Shown here: positions 8,402 through 17,337 of the stretch, one piece after another
Layout of the letters: each line of letters starts with the position of its first letter
Numbering within the stretch: the first letter of the stretch is position 1
Assembly (NCBI GenBank): GCA_031549905.1
Contig: JAVBPC010000041.1
Span: 1 to 64,000, forward strand
Reading direction: 5' to 3'
Length of the DNA stretch: 64,000 bases
Source of the DNA: Avichristensenella sp031549905
GTDB lineage: Bacteria; Bacillota; Clostridia; Christensenellales; Aristaeellaceae
Made by a program: the position numbers and the translations under genes
The notes under the pieces: model-generated
Told to the model about the DNA's origin: nothing
The model's input: only the letters and a program-made list of their open reading frames with translations
Databases searched by the model: none

Positions 8402-9031
8402 ATGAAAATCGAAATCGGCAAACAGCGCCCAGCGCATTTCCAGGAGTCCTGGCCCGGCCACTTCGATATGTTCTCCCACTTTGATTCCGCCTTGGGCATC
8501 CCAAGCCTGCTTTGCGCCATCACGACCCTGAAAGCAAACGGCAAGCCCAACGTTTGCTTTTATTCCGGCGCAACTTTTACCGGTAACAAGGATGCCTACT
8601 ATACGGTGCTGCCCGGCCTGTACGGGCATACGGGGCATAACATTCTGCGCGACGGCAACTTCGTTATCAACTTTCTGAGCAGCGTGTACTATGACGCGTG
8701 TATGGCCACCATTGAAAACAATACGGAGGACGCGGACGAGTTCGCGGCAGGCGGGTTTAGCATCGAACCGTCGGCTGCCGTGGCAAGCCCGCGCATTGCG
8801 GAGGCTTTTCTGTGCCTGGAATGCAAGTTCAGCAAAACCGTGGAGGAACCGCGGCTGTTCATCGGCGAAGTGGTTCACGCGGCCGTAGATGAAGCGTACG
8901 CGCACGGCATCGACGGCAAATACGGCGACGGCGGGTTCATGATCAATATTGCAGGCCCCTATGATTTGGCGCAGGGGAAAGGCGCGGGCGATGGCGTGGC
9001 AGTGTGCAAGGTGGTTCGGAAGAATCCCTGA
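8402..9031 (+). CDS. Flavin reductase-like (FMN-binding split barrel) protein
   Basis: The 209-residue protein looks like a flavin reductase/flavoredoxin-type split-barrel protein, a fold that binds FMN and passes electrons from NAD(P)H or a partner protein. Family-like features are the N-terminal segment on a short barrel strand, the GHNILRDGNFVINFLS region typical of the FMN-binding loop, and the EAFLCLECKFSKT strand. The partner and substrate cannot be read from the sequence. The start at 8402 follows a GAAAGGA site; an upstream extension would run through the terminator hairpin and is rejected. It could be expressed from metNIQ read-through. Confidence 0.75.
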   Translation: MKIEIGKQRPAHFQESWPGHFDMFSHFDSALGIPSLLCAITTLKANGKPNVCFYSGATFTGNKDAYYTVLPGLYGHTGHNILRDGNFVINFLSSVYYDACMATIENNTEDADEFAAGGFSIEPSAAVASPRIAEAFLCLECKFSKTVEEPRLFIGEVVHAAVDEAYAHGIDGKYGDGGFMINIAGPYDLAQGKGAGDGVAVCKVVRKNP

Positions 9032-9495
9032 AACATACTTTCCCGCAGAAAGTGTATTCTTTTCCATGCTAACAACTCCGGGAATCATCGGCCTTCCGGC
9101 CAAGGCATTGCGTAGCTATCCATACTAGCAGGCCATTGCTTATAAACATTGCGCATAGGCAGTATTTCCATAAGACACCGGAGTTGCCATGTCATGTGTG
9201 ACACTTCCCTATAATGCCAATACTGAGAGCGAGTAAAAAGCATGGCCTTAGATGAAAAGGATTTTGTCGGCAAGGTACATTCCTCTATGTGTCATCAGTG
9301 CCAGAAATGAGGATATGCCACGCCGGTTGATGTGCCCATGGATATAGGCACGCTATCAGAGACAGAGTATGAAGGCTGGCGCTTTGATCATGCCCGCTAT
9401 AATTGACGAATCATATTGAAGGGCTCAAGAGAGCCCTTCGATTCTGCAAATCTCTTCTCGCTCATTATTGCACTTATCCCCAAGCATGGCGGAGT
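9032..9495. other. Intergenic region with decayed coding traces and one hairpin
   Basis: About 460 bases separate two convergent genes. Positions 9418-9441 form a strong 9-bp hairpin (GAAGGGCTC/GAGCCCTTC) that could end the minus-strand UroD-like transcript. The rest holds only a short interrupted reading frame (9242-9406). No RNA gene was recognised. Confidence 0.5.
9242..9406 (+). pseudogene. Short reading frame interrupted by an in-frame TGA
   Basis: From ATG 9242 the frame reads MALDEKDFVGKVHSSMCHQC, two more residues, then TGA at 9308, and continues open through a coding-like stretch (ETEYEGWRFDHARYN) to a second TGA at 9404. The composition looks coding but no family was recognised and the ribosome site is weak. 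It is probably the remnant of a gene. A selenocysteine reading is possible in principle because the TGA follows a CxxC motif, but no downstream stem-loop is visible. Confidence 0.2.
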
Positions 9496-10617
9496 TCACT
9501 TCATTCCAAACATTGCCTCTTTCAAATCCAAGTAATAAAGGTAGTCATCTGGATCGACATTTGGCGGGCAACGATGATCACAGAAGGGGATAAAACCGCC
9601 CGCAGAGACATAGGGGACAAGCGTTTCCAGGTATGCTTTAATCGCCTCGCGGCCAGCGCCGAGCTGCATCTTGTCCACACCGCCCATGATCCGCAGCTGC
9701 CCCTGATACTGATCAAGCAATTCTCCCGGATGGGCACAGCCATTGACTTCGAATGGAAACAGACAGTTGATACCGCCTTCCAGCAGATACGGCAGGATAG
9801 GACGGACATCGCCGTCGCAGTCCGTATACCACAGGTCGATGTTATGGGCTTCCAGCTTGCGCTTAATGCGCTTGTAACGCGGCATGACAACATCCCGGAA
9901 GAAGGGAACGGAGACGATCGAGCCATTTTTGAAGCAGATATCCTCCCAGCCGGAGGCATAGTCAAACTGCACATGCGGCAACACCTGGTCAAGATAATCC
10001 TCCACAAGCTGGCAACAGGTTTCCACCATATCCTCAACCATTTCAGGGTAATCATATGCCGCGTAGGCAAGCCCTTCGAATGTCAGCATGTCCCTTATCT
10101 TGCCGATCATCGAGCCGCAGTGTATGCCAAGCGGATAATCTCTGTCATTCGGATGCGCATTCAGAATTTCCGCAACATCCGCACGGCGCGCTGGATCATC
10201 CCGGCGGAACCGTTCTTCCTTGCATTTTTTCCAGTCACCCGGCGTTATAATGGATGACCTAAGAAAATGTGGTATGGTGCCGTGACTGTCCAGCGGAACC
10301 TCTGCCAACAGTCCGTCTGGGTTCATGATGATCTTCGTCTTTTGTTTCCTTTCTACTACCGCTTCTGGGAATGGCGGGCTCATCCACAGATTTCCCACCA
10401 CATTTTGTACTTTATCAAAACTGAAAAATATATCGGCATCGTGATTGCTGTGGATATCATTGTCCACAAAAATACCCCACTTGCTGAAGTTTTCCCGCCA
10501 GTACCCAAATTCCATATTGAAACAGCGATCCACCGATTGATAGTGCATTTGACGGTTGAATCTTTCCCTATCCGTCATTTCGGATTTCCATTTTGATCTG
10601 CAAGGTTTTATTATCAT
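9496..10617 (-). CDS. UroD-like protein (uroporphyrinogen decarboxylase / corrinoid methyltransferase superfamily), copy 1
   Basis: The 373-residue protein belongs by its overall pattern to the UroD superfamily, which includes true uroporphyrinogen decarboxylases and zinc-dependent corrinoid methyltransferases (MtaA, MtbA, CmuA types). It ends with the family-like segment GGVDKMQLGAG, then GGFIPFCDHRCPPNV. The methyltransferase zinc motif HxCG seems replaced by DxDG (YTDCDGD), so neither classical activity can be assumed. The start at 10617 has GGGAGGCGG just upstream; a 15-residue extension lacks a site. It is downstream of the YesMN-like pair on the same strand (28 bases from the kinase) and mirrors the related gene at 14291, implying a role in the sugar locus rather than haem synthesis. 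Confidence 0.75.
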   Translation of the reverse strand: MIIKPCRSKWKSEMTDRERFNRQMHYQSVDRCFNMEFGYWRENFSKWGIFVDNDIHSNHDADIFFSFDKVQNVVGNLWMSPPFPEAVVERKQKTKIIMNPDGLLAEVPLDSHGTIPHFLRSSIITPGDWKKCKEERFRRDDPARRADVAEILNAHPNDRDYPLGIHCGSMIGKIRDMLTFEGLAYAAYDYPEMVEDMVETCCQLVEDYLDQVLPHVQFDYASGWEDICFKNGSIVSVPFFRDVVMPRYKRIKRKLEAHNIDLWYTDCDGDVRPILPYLLEGGINCLFPFEVNGCAHPGELLDQYQGQLRIMGGVDKMQLGAGREAIKAYLETLVPYVSAGGFIPFCDHRCPPNVDPDDYLYYLDLKEAMFGMK

Positions 10618-10645
10618 ATTGCCGCCTCCCTTCAAAATCGCCCCA

Positions 10646-12445
10646 TCAGTCGATCGCCGCATCCAACGGTACCCTAATGCTTACCGTAAGCCCCCCATTG
10701 TCGGGCGCCAAGCTCATACCGGCACTCGCTCCAAATATTAGCTTAAGCCGCGCATTGACATTATTCAGCCCGATATTTATATCCGTGAACTGTATATCCG
10801 ATAAGAGCATATCATTAAGCTGCCTGATCTTTTCTTCGGGCATTCCACCGCAGTTATCGGTTACCTTAATGATCAAAAAGCCGCCATCAACTTCCGCGTT
10901 TATTCTGATATGCCCGTGGCCCTTTTTTATGCTGTTGCCGTGGTTGAAGATGTTTTCCACAATGGGCTGCAAACTCATTTTAGGCACGGAAAGCATTCGG
11001 GTCTCTTCGGGAATATCTATCTCTATCTGTAAGGATTCCCCATACCGTGCCTTTTGCAGAAACAGGTATTTTTTGATATACTCGATCTCGTCCGCCAACG
11101 GAACGATGTTCTGTGTAATCTGCATGGTAACCCGAATCAGCGAAGATAGTTCCTCCAGCAGCTCCACGCATTTCGAATCGCTTTTCCCTGTTTCCTTTTC
11201 AAAAATGATCGTAATGGCCTGAAGTGTATTGTACAGAAAATGGGGGGTTATCTGCGCTTGTAGGGCGCTGATACGGGCCGCATTCAGCATCTCTATGTGC
11301 TTTCTCACTTCATCACCGTTTAATGCCTCGGTGCTGTAGGCCTTATAAATTGTTCCAACAATTTGCTTCAGCTCATTGTTTTGCATTTTATCAGGAGCAA
11401 TCCTCATAGGGTCATTCAGCATTTTTCGGATAAGCGAAATTGGCTTGAACGCCTCCGCGGAAATAAGCATGGTGCACATTGTGGCAAAGAAAACGCACAA
11501 GCACAGCACGGCCACGATTGCCAAATAAAACGAATTCATATTTTTATGAAATTCGTTATCTGGAATGGTTGATAGATAGCTCCAGGAAACCACATCGGAA
11601 TACACAACGTTGCATAAGTAATTTTCGCGATCCGAACTGCGAATCCGCTGCCCGCTGTTGCTTACACCTTTGCCGTATTCGAGTCCGGGGAACAAGTCTT
11701 CCATATGTTGTGATATCCAGGCCTCATTGTTTGCCAGCACTATTTGCCCATCGCTATTGATAATCGCGATACCCTGGGTATTGACTTCATCCATGTTCAA
11801 AAGCAACTGATTCAGCTTTTCTCCCGAGAAGCCGATGGCGATAAAGCCCTGCCGTTCCGCATAGGAAGAGCGCAGCGGCTTATAGTAGTAAAGCTGCATT
11901 GCCCCTGTATCCGCATCGGGGCTTAAAGCGAAAAAAGGCAGATTTGTCTGAGAATAGTTTGCATAAAACGAGTCGATCCAACCGGTATTTTTGAAGGCGC
12001 TTGGGGGGCCTGCTGAGTCTGATGTAAGGATATGATTGTTCACTGCTGAATAGATATATATATTCGACATGTATTTCGCCTGGCTATCGCGAATGAGCCG
12101 TGCAACCTTGGTTCGCATTGCAATCGTCGCATATGTAGGATACTTGCTCTGCACCCGGTTGGATAATTGCTCCACATCCGCACTTGCGTAAAGGGTTTCA
12201 GCGAAGCTGATTGTCTCGGTGACAAACATATCCAGCATTGCCTGTACGCGATACAGCGTGCTGGTGTTCGATTTTTCGAAGCTGTCGTTTAGCAAGGTAT
12301 CGCCATAACGGAATATCCATGCAAACGCGATAATAACAGGCAGCAGAACAAATCCCAGCATCTTCGCCGAGTTCCGCAAGAACATGCTGTTGAATCCGTA
12401 TAGCCTTATGCTGGAATATATATCTCTGAAGGTGTTTTTCTTCAT
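10646..12445 (-). CDS. YesM-type sensor histidine kinase
   Basis: This 599-residue membrane kinase has a TM helix near residues 25-45, an extracytoplasmic sensing region of about 250 residues, a second TM near 300, a HAMP-like linker, then the His_kinase domain with the phospho-acceptor in QITPHFLYNTLQ and a C-terminal HATPase_c with DNCGGMPEEK. This is the YesM class (5TM-independent, LytS-like His box) that pairs with AraC-type response regulators to control polysaccharide uptake genes. Its partner is the next gene upstream (12476). Two starts are possible, 12457 and 12445; the latter has better spacing from AGGGG. The ligand is likely an oligosaccharide from the substrate of the divergent operon. 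Confidence 0.88.
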   Translation of the reverse strand: MKKNTFRDIYSSIRLYGFNSMFLRNSAKMLGFVLLPVIIAFAWIFRYGDTLLNDSFEKSNTSTLYRVQAMLDMFVTETISFAETLYASADVEQLSNRVQSKYPTYATIAMRTKVARLIRDSQAKYMSNIYIYSAVNNHILTSDSAGPPSAFKNTGWIDSFYANYSQTNLPFFALSPDADTGAMQLYYYKPLRSSYAERQGFIAIGFSGEKLNQLLLNMDEVNTQGIAIINSDGQIVLANNEAWISQHMEDLFPGLEYGKGVSNSGQRIRSSDRENYLCNVVYSDVVSWSYLSTIPDNEFHKNMNSFYLAIVAVLCLCVFFATMCTMLISAEAFKPISLIRKMLNDPMRIAPDKMQNNELKQIVGTIYKAYSTEALNGDEVRKHIEMLNAARISALQAQITPHFLYNTLQAITIIFEKETGKSDSKCVELLEELSSLIRVTMQITQNIVPLADEIEYIKKYLFLQKARYGESLQIEIDIPEETRMLSVPKMSLQPIVENIFNHGNSIKKGHGHIRINAEVDGGFLIIKVTDNCGGMPEEKIRQLNDMLLSDIQFTDINIGLNNVNARLKLIFGASAGMSLAPDNGGLTVSIRVPLDAAID

Positions 12446-12475
12446 CACATTTATCATCCCCTGGGGTCTAGCGTT

Positions 12476-13975
12476 TCATCGGGCTGTGTTATTCAGATGT
12501 CTGGCACGGTATTCCATGGGCGTGCAATCCATGATCCTGGAAAACACCTGGTAAAAGTATTTCTCATTGTTATATCCGACCATGCGGCTGATATCCTGAA
12601 CCTTCAACTGCGGATCATGCGTGAGCAGCTCGCATGCATGGCTTATCCTTTTTTCTATGAGATAGTCCTTATAGTTTTTCCCAACTATATCCTTAAAAAG
12701 TTTGCTGAAATAGACAGGACTCAAAAATATGTATGCCGATGCCTGTTCCAACGTAACGTTGTCTTGGAAATTTTGATCGATAAATGTGCACACCTTTGCG
12801 ATCATTTCCCTTTTGTCGTTTGTCTTTAGCCTATTAATACGGCCAATCAGGTCCTTTATCAGCATTCCCCCTCTGCTTCTGAGCATATCAATCGAAAGCG
12901 AATCCATCAGCATCTTGTACGGGAAAATCCTGTCGTTGTCGGATAGCCGGTTGTCATTTCGCAGCCTTTCTACCAGGCCTGCAAAAAAATCTACAGCAAT
13001 ATCGCGGCACTGATCAATATCCCCATACATACTATTTACAAATGCGTAATAATGGTTTTGCGCCTGTTCCAAATCGTTTTTCAACATATATGTAAGGATG
13101 ATTTGCTGGCGTTGCCGAATCTGGGGCAACGAGATGCTGGCATCCGCATCGTTTGCCAACTCAGACCATGATGCCGCCATTTCAAACACGCTTGGATATA
13201 TGCGCATGCACCTCAGGTTTATCTGTACATCGATCATAGCATTGATGGTACCCAGTACGTTCAAACAGTCATTTTCAGCATCGTCCCCTGCGTCTAACCT
13301 TAAGCCAAACAGCAAATCGCCCGTTCGTTTGAGCGGGATATAGATCCCCTGTTTTTTCAGACTATTCCAAATGAACTCGATCACCGAGATCATGTCTTCT
13401 TCAAACTCAGACAATATATGCTCGCAATTGTTTATCTTCAGCGTATAGAAGGCGCAGGGCTTTAGCAAAAACCTTTCCCAATCCAGCCATGCAAAGTACT
13501 TAGTAATTTTTTCCGGTTTCTGAAGGACGCCGCACATGAGGTCTTCAGTAAAGCTTGAAAGCAGATACGCGTCAAGCGACTCGTGCTCCAACCGTTGGCT
13601 TTGATTCAGTTCCTCATAAATTCGCATGAACACATCCTTTATGCGCTTTATGGAGATGGGCTTTAGCAAAAAAGCATCCACGCGCAGCTCCATAGCCTGC
13701 TGTGCAGCGGAAAAATCCGAATGGCCGCTGATAAGGACCACCTTCATCGGAAGGCTGTTTTCATATACAAATCTTGCAATATCAATGCCGGTAACGCCGG
13801 CCATGCGCAAGTCCGTTAATACTACATCCGTCTTATGCTGGGTAATCCATTCAATTCCCTGAGAGCCGTCGTCCAATACGGCCGCCACATGGAACCCTAG
13901 CTCTTCCCAGTTGATCAGCGTGAGCATCCCATCGCGCATGATAAACTCATCGTCGATTATTATCAGCTCATACAT
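12476..13975 (-). CDS. YesN-type response regulator with AraC DNA-binding domain
   Basis: This 499-residue regulator has an N-terminal receiver domain (IIIDDEF, phospho-acceptor Asp in VVLTDLRMAG, Lys in LLKPIS), a long middle segment of about 250 residues, and a C-terminal AraC/XylS pair of helix-turn-helix motifs (LEQASAYIFLSPVYFSKLFK and VQDISRMVGYNNEKYFYQVF). The ATG at 13975 is preceded by AGGGGGTG; a GTG three codons earlier overlaps that site. It should activate the divergent sugar operon starting at 14291 when phosphorylated by the kinase encoded 30 bases downstream. Binding sites presumably lie in the 13976-14290 interval. Confidence 0.9.
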   Translation of the reverse strand: MYELIIIDDEFIMRDGMLTLINWEELGFHVAAVLDDGSQGIEWITQHKTDVVLTDLRMAGVTGIDIARFVYENSLPMKVVLISGHSDFSAAQQAMELRVDAFLLKPISIKRIKDVFMRIYEELNQSQRLEHESLDAYLLSSFTEDLMCGVLQKPEKITKYFAWLDWERFLLKPCAFYTLKINNCEHILSEFEEDMISVIEFIWNSLKKQGIYIPLKRTGDLLFGLRLDAGDDAENDCLNVLGTINAMIDVQINLRCMRIYPSVFEMAASWSELANDADASISLPQIRQRQQIILTYMLKNDLEQAQNHYYAFVNSMYGDIDQCRDIAVDFFAGLVERLRNDNRLSDNDRIFPYKMLMDSLSIDMLRSRGGMLIKDLIGRINRLKTNDKREMIAKVCTFIDQNFQDNVTLEQASAYIFLSPVYFSKLFKDIVGKNYKDYLIEKRISHACELLTHDPQLKVQDISRMVGYNNEKYFYQVFSRIMDCTPMEYRARHLNNTAR

Positions 13976-14290
13976 TCGTTTCACCCCCTGACACCAAGCG
14001 ATGCCCCTTGTAACGGATTATACACTAGAAGGATGCCTTTTGAAATCATGAAAAAATTGCCGGCTATACCAAAAAAGCTGACAGATACAGAAATCATGAC
14101 CTCATTTCAGTATGCGAAGAGCAAAACATCTGACAGAAACGTTTTGGCAGGTCAGGGGATTTTCCTTTTATTCAGATTATTTAGTTACGGGTCCGGCATT
14201 TTGGTGTAGTTCTATAAAACATGGCAAAACGCTTGGATATACGCACGGTGAATCATAGCGTATACTTGGCTGGAAGCATAGTCAGGGGTG
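13976..14290. promoter_or_regulatory. Divergent control region of the sugar locus
   Basis: This 315-base region is AT-rich compared with its surroundings and separates the regulator operon from the transport/degradation operon. On the minus strand TATAAT (14022-14017) with a poor TTTCAA box 17 bases upstream is a plausible promoter for the regulators. No convincing plus-strand -35 box is seen, which fits a promoter that needs an AraC-type activator. Confidence 0.5.
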
Positions 14291-15418
14291 ATGAACATTA
14301 CTGATTTAGAGCGTTTTATCAACACTATGGAATATAGGCCCGCAGACCGGGTGCCCAATTATGAAGCCGGTGTATGGGGACAGACCAAGCAGCGCTGGAT
14401 AAGCGAAGGGTTGAATGAGTTCGACATTCACTGGATTTGGTGGGCGGGAGAGGACACCTTCCATTTGGATACGCGTGAGTTTATCCCCGTCAACTATGGG
14501 ATGATGCCTGCTTTTGAACAGGTGACACTGGAAAAAACTGACCGATACGAAATCTTTCAGGATGACAGGGGCCGTGTACACAAAGCTTTAATAGAAGGAA
14601 CCGTGAGGGGAACCAGGCCGTGCATGGATCAGTATATTGGTTTCCCGATTGCTGGCGCCCAGGATTTCACACAGATCAAGAAAAGGTATGTGGCAAACCT
14701 AAACGCCCGTTACCCTGCGAAGTGGAAAGAAATCATGTTGCCGCGTTGGAAGAACCGGACGCATCCGCTAATATTGGGGACCAATTGCAGTACGCTGGGT
14801 TTCTACTGGCTGGCAAGGGAATGGATGGGCACGGAAAATGTGTGCTATGCCTGGTATGATGAGCCGGCGCTGATGCATGAGATGATGGAGTTTATAGCGG
14901 ACTACACAATTGAGGTATCAAAGCCCATCCTGCGGGAAACAGATGTGGACTATATCATGATCAATGAGGACATGTCCATGAAAACAGGGCCGCTGTTAAG
15001 CCCTGATCATTACAGGAAATTCATTTATCCGCATATGCGCAGGCTGACGGACTTTTTCAAATCCAACGGCGTTCGGTACGTTATGGTGGATACCGATGGA
15101 AACTGCGAGCTGTTGATACCGATGCTTCTGGATTGCGGCGTTGACGCCATATGGCCGCTGGAGCGGGCTGCCGGCATGGACCCGGCGATGCTAAGGAAGA
15201 AATTCGGAAAACAGCTGCGCTTGTTCGGGGGCGTGGACAAAAGGGAACTGGCCAGGGACAAAGACGCCATCGATACGCACCTGAGAGAATTATCACCCCT
15301 AATTGCGGAAGGCGGCTTTATACCGACCGTGGACCACGCCGTTTCCCCGGATATATCCTTGGAAAACTTCCGTTATTATATAGAACGAAAAATGGATCTG
15401 CTAAGCGGGAAGCTTTAA
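14291..15418 (+). CDS. UroD-like protein, copy 2
   Basis: The 375-residue protein is related to the one at 9496 and carries the same superfamily landmarks: an N-terminal PADRVPNYE segment, VDTDGN in the place of the HxCG zinc motif, FGGVDKRELA, and the C-terminal GGFIPTVDHAVSPDI. It opens the plus-strand sugar operon, ahead of the importer. Members of this group are common beside carbohydrate genes, but their reaction is not settled; demethylation of an O-methyl sugar is one hypothesis. The ATG at 14291 sits very close to its AGGGG site (a GTG at 14288 even closer), so a slightly later start cannot be excluded. Confidence 0.75.
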   Translation: MNITDLERFINTMEYRPADRVPNYEAGVWGQTKQRWISEGLNEFDIHWIWWAGEDTFHLDTREFIPVNYGMMPAFEQVTLEKTDRYEIFQDDRGRVHKALIEGTVRGTRPCMDQYIGFPIAGAQDFTQIKKRYVANLNARYPAKWKEIMLPRWKNRTHPLILGTNCSTLGFYWLAREWMGTENVCYAWYDEPALMHEMMEFIADYTIEVSKPILRETDVDYIMINEDMSMKTGPLLSPDHYRKFIYPHMRRLTDFFKSNGVRYVMVDTDGNCELLIPMLLDCGVDAIWPLERAAGMDPAMLRKKFGKQLRLFGGVDKRELARDKDAIDTHLRELSPLIAEGGFIPTVDHAVSPDISLENFRYYIERKMDLLSGKL

Positions 15419-15440
15419 GGGATAACGAGGGAGGTTCCAA

Positions 15441-16373
15441 ATGGTTAGTTCAAAAAGCATTAAGCCAAAAAAGGGATTGGGCTTTGCCATCAAAACACAT
15501 CCCACAATGTACCTTATGCTGATACCGGGCGTGGCATTTATGATTGTATTCCGGTACATTCCAATGTATGGCGTAACGCTGGCTTTCAAGGAATGGAATG
15601 TCGTCAAAGGAATATGGGGAAGCCCGTGGATCGGGCTTGATAACTTTATCCATCTGTTTACCTCCAGAGATTTTTTCAGTATCTTTCGCAACTCCATCTG
15701 GATCAGCCTGATACGCCTGTTCTGGGGCTTTCCCATGCCGGTCATTCTGGCGCTGATGCTAAATGAAGTACACAACAAGTACTATAAACGGACAGTTCAG
15801 ACCCTTCTTTACCTGCCGCATTTCATTTCGTGGGTTATCCTGGCCGGGCTTGTCATGAACTTCACTTCCGCGAATAACGGCATCATCAATGTGATCAGAA
15901 AGTTTTTCGGAGGGACGCCGATCGCTTTTTTGCAAAGCGAAAAGTACTTCCGCTCCGTTATCGTAATTTCAGAAATGTGGAAAAACTCCGGCTGGGGAAC
16001 GATCGTTTTTCTGGCGGCGATGGCAGGAATAGACCCAACATTGTATGAAGCTGCCATCGTGGATGGCGCAACCCGCCTCCAGCGCATCCGGCATATTACA
16101 CTTCCGTGTATATCCGGCACAATCGTCGTTCTGCTCATACTTCGCACAGGCGGTATTTTAAGCAACGGCTTTGAGCAGATCTATATGCTCTATTCCCCGC
16201 TTGTTTACAGCGTCGCGGATGTGTTTGAGACCTATTCGTACCGCATCGGACTTGCGGGAGGGCGTTTCTCGTATGGTACGGCGATAGGCATGTTTCAGTC
16301 CCTGGTAGGGATGATTCTGCTGTTCGCAACAAACGCCATCGCGAAAAGGGTGGGCGAAGGAGGTATGTGGTAA
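15441..16373 (+). CDS. ABC sugar importer permease, LplB type
   Basis: This 310-residue inner membrane permease has about six transmembrane helices and the cytoplasmic EAA loop (YEAAIVDGATRLQRIRHITLP). The N-terminal FRYIPMYGVTLAFKEWN segment is typical of LplB-type permeases that work with YtcP and a large LipO-like binding protein to take up oligosaccharides from complex polysaccharides. A GGGAGG site precedes the start. No ATPase gene is present; such importers usually borrow a shared MsmK/UgpC-type ATPase encoded elsewhere. Confidence 0.92.
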   Translation: MVSSKSIKPKKGLGFAIKTHPTMYLMLIPGVAFMIVFRYIPMYGVTLAFKEWNVVKGIWGSPWIGLDNFIHLFTSRDFFSIFRNSIWISLIRLFWGFPMPVILALMLNEVHNKYYKRTVQTLLYLPHFISWVILAGLVMNFTSANNGIINVIRKFFGGTPIAFLQSEKYFRSVIVISEMWKNSGWGTIVFLAAMAGIDPTLYEAAIVDGATRLQRIRHITLPCISGTIVVLLILRTGGILSNGFEQIYMLYSPLVYSVADVFETYSYRIGLAGGRFSYGTAIGMFQSLVGMILLFATNAIAKRVGEGGMW

Positions 16374-17258
16374 ATGAAAATCACCTCATGGGATGACAGA
16401 ATGATCGCCATAGTCGTTTATACGGTGTTGACCCTGGTCGCAGTCGTCATGCTCTACCCTTTTTTGAACCTTGTTGCTGTCGCGTTCAGCAGCTATACCT
16501 CTTTTATAAAAAATCCGCTCATGTTTATCCCCAAGGATCTCACGTTTGACGCGTTCCGTTTTGTCTTCGCCAGCAAGTCGCTCTGGCGCAGCTATGCGAA
16601 TACGATATTCATCACCTTAATGGGGACCCTGCTGTCTCTGTTTATTACGGTCACACTGGCCTACCCGCTGAGCAAGCGTTTTGTAAAGGGGCGCGGAATC
16701 ATCAACGGACTGATGATATTCACGATGTTCTTTGGCGGCGGCCTCATTCCGAATTTTCTTCTTATCAGGACGCTCGGCATGTACAACAGTATATGGGCCC
16801 TCATCATTCCAGGATTGCTGTCGCCGTATAACACCATATTGGCCATCAATTTCTTCAAAGCCATACCGGATAGCCTTGATGAAGCGGCATATATCGATGG
16901 CGCGGGAGACGGATATACGTTATGGAAGATTGTGCTGCCCCTCAGCGCCCCCATAATCAGCACGATTGCCCTTTTTGTCGCCGTTAGCTATTGGAACAGC
17001 TATTTCAATGCCATTGTCTACATTAAGGACCACACAAAATGGCCGCTTCAGCTTCTTTTAAGGGAAATACTGCTGGCCGCAGACAATATGGCGCTGGTTA
17101 CAGGCGGCAACGCGGCGGAAATCAACCCCAACTCTATTCCATCCGTCAGTGTGCGCTATGCCACGGTTGTCGTTGTGATGCTGCCAATTATGTGCGTGTA
17201 TCCGTTCCTGCAGAAACACTTTGCAAAGGGCGTGATGCTCGGCGCTGTTAAGGGATAG
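16374..17258 (+). CDS. ABC sugar importer permease, YtcP type
   Basis: This 294-residue second permease has about six helices. Its start codon directly follows the stop of the LplB-type gene, with the GGAGG site inside the upstream coding region, so translation is coupled. The EAA loop reads DEAAYIDGAGDGYTLWKIVLP and the C-terminus ends YPFLQKHFAKGVMLGAVKG, the hallmark tail of YtcP proteins. It pairs with the preceding permease to form the channel. Confidence 0.92.
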   Translation: MKITSWDDRMIAIVVYTVLTLVAVVMLYPFLNLVAVAFSSYTSFIKNPLMFIPKDLTFDAFRFVFASKSLWRSYANTIFITLMGTLLSLFITVTLAYPLSKRFVKGRGIINGLMIFTMFFGGGLIPNFLLIRTLGMYNSIWALIIPGLLSPYNTILAINFFKAIPDSLDEAAYIDGAGDGYTLWKIVLPLSAPIISTIALFVAVSYWNSYFNAIVYIKDHTKWPLQLLLREILLAADNMALVTGGNAAEINPNSIPSVSVRYATVVVVMLPIMCVYPFLQKHFAKGVMLGAVKG

Positions 17259-17271
17259 AAGGAGAGGTGAA

Positions 17272-17337
17272 ATGGATCAAAGACACGCCGCAACCATAGA
17301 AAGTGGACTTATCAAAATAGTAGGAGGCAAAGTATGA
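17272..17337 (+). CDS. Putative 21-residue coupled leader ORF before the binding-protein gene
   Basis: An ATG at 17272 follows AAGGAGAGG at ideal spacing and opens a 21-codon frame (MDQRHAATIESGLIKIVGGK plus V). Its TGA overlaps the ATG of the binding-protein gene in the arrangement ATGA. A second AGGAGG site for that gene lies inside this frame. No homology is recognised. It may act as a translational coupler that boosts binding-protein synthesis over the permeases, or encode a small peptide. Only the reading frame and signals are seen. Confidence 0.4.
   Translation: MDQRHAATIESGLIKIVGGKV

Noticed and set aside
7109..9103. A 664-codon minus-strand reading frame across metI, metQ and the flavin-reductase-like gene
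   Set aside because: It is antisense to three well-supported genes, has no ribosome site or recognisable domain, and is typical of long mirror frames in GC-rich coding DNA.
9242..9406. Selenoprotein with TGA decoded after a CxxC motif
   Set aside because: No stem-loop of the bacterial SECIS type is visible right after the TGA, the ribosome site is weak and no family match is known; a gene remnant is more likely.
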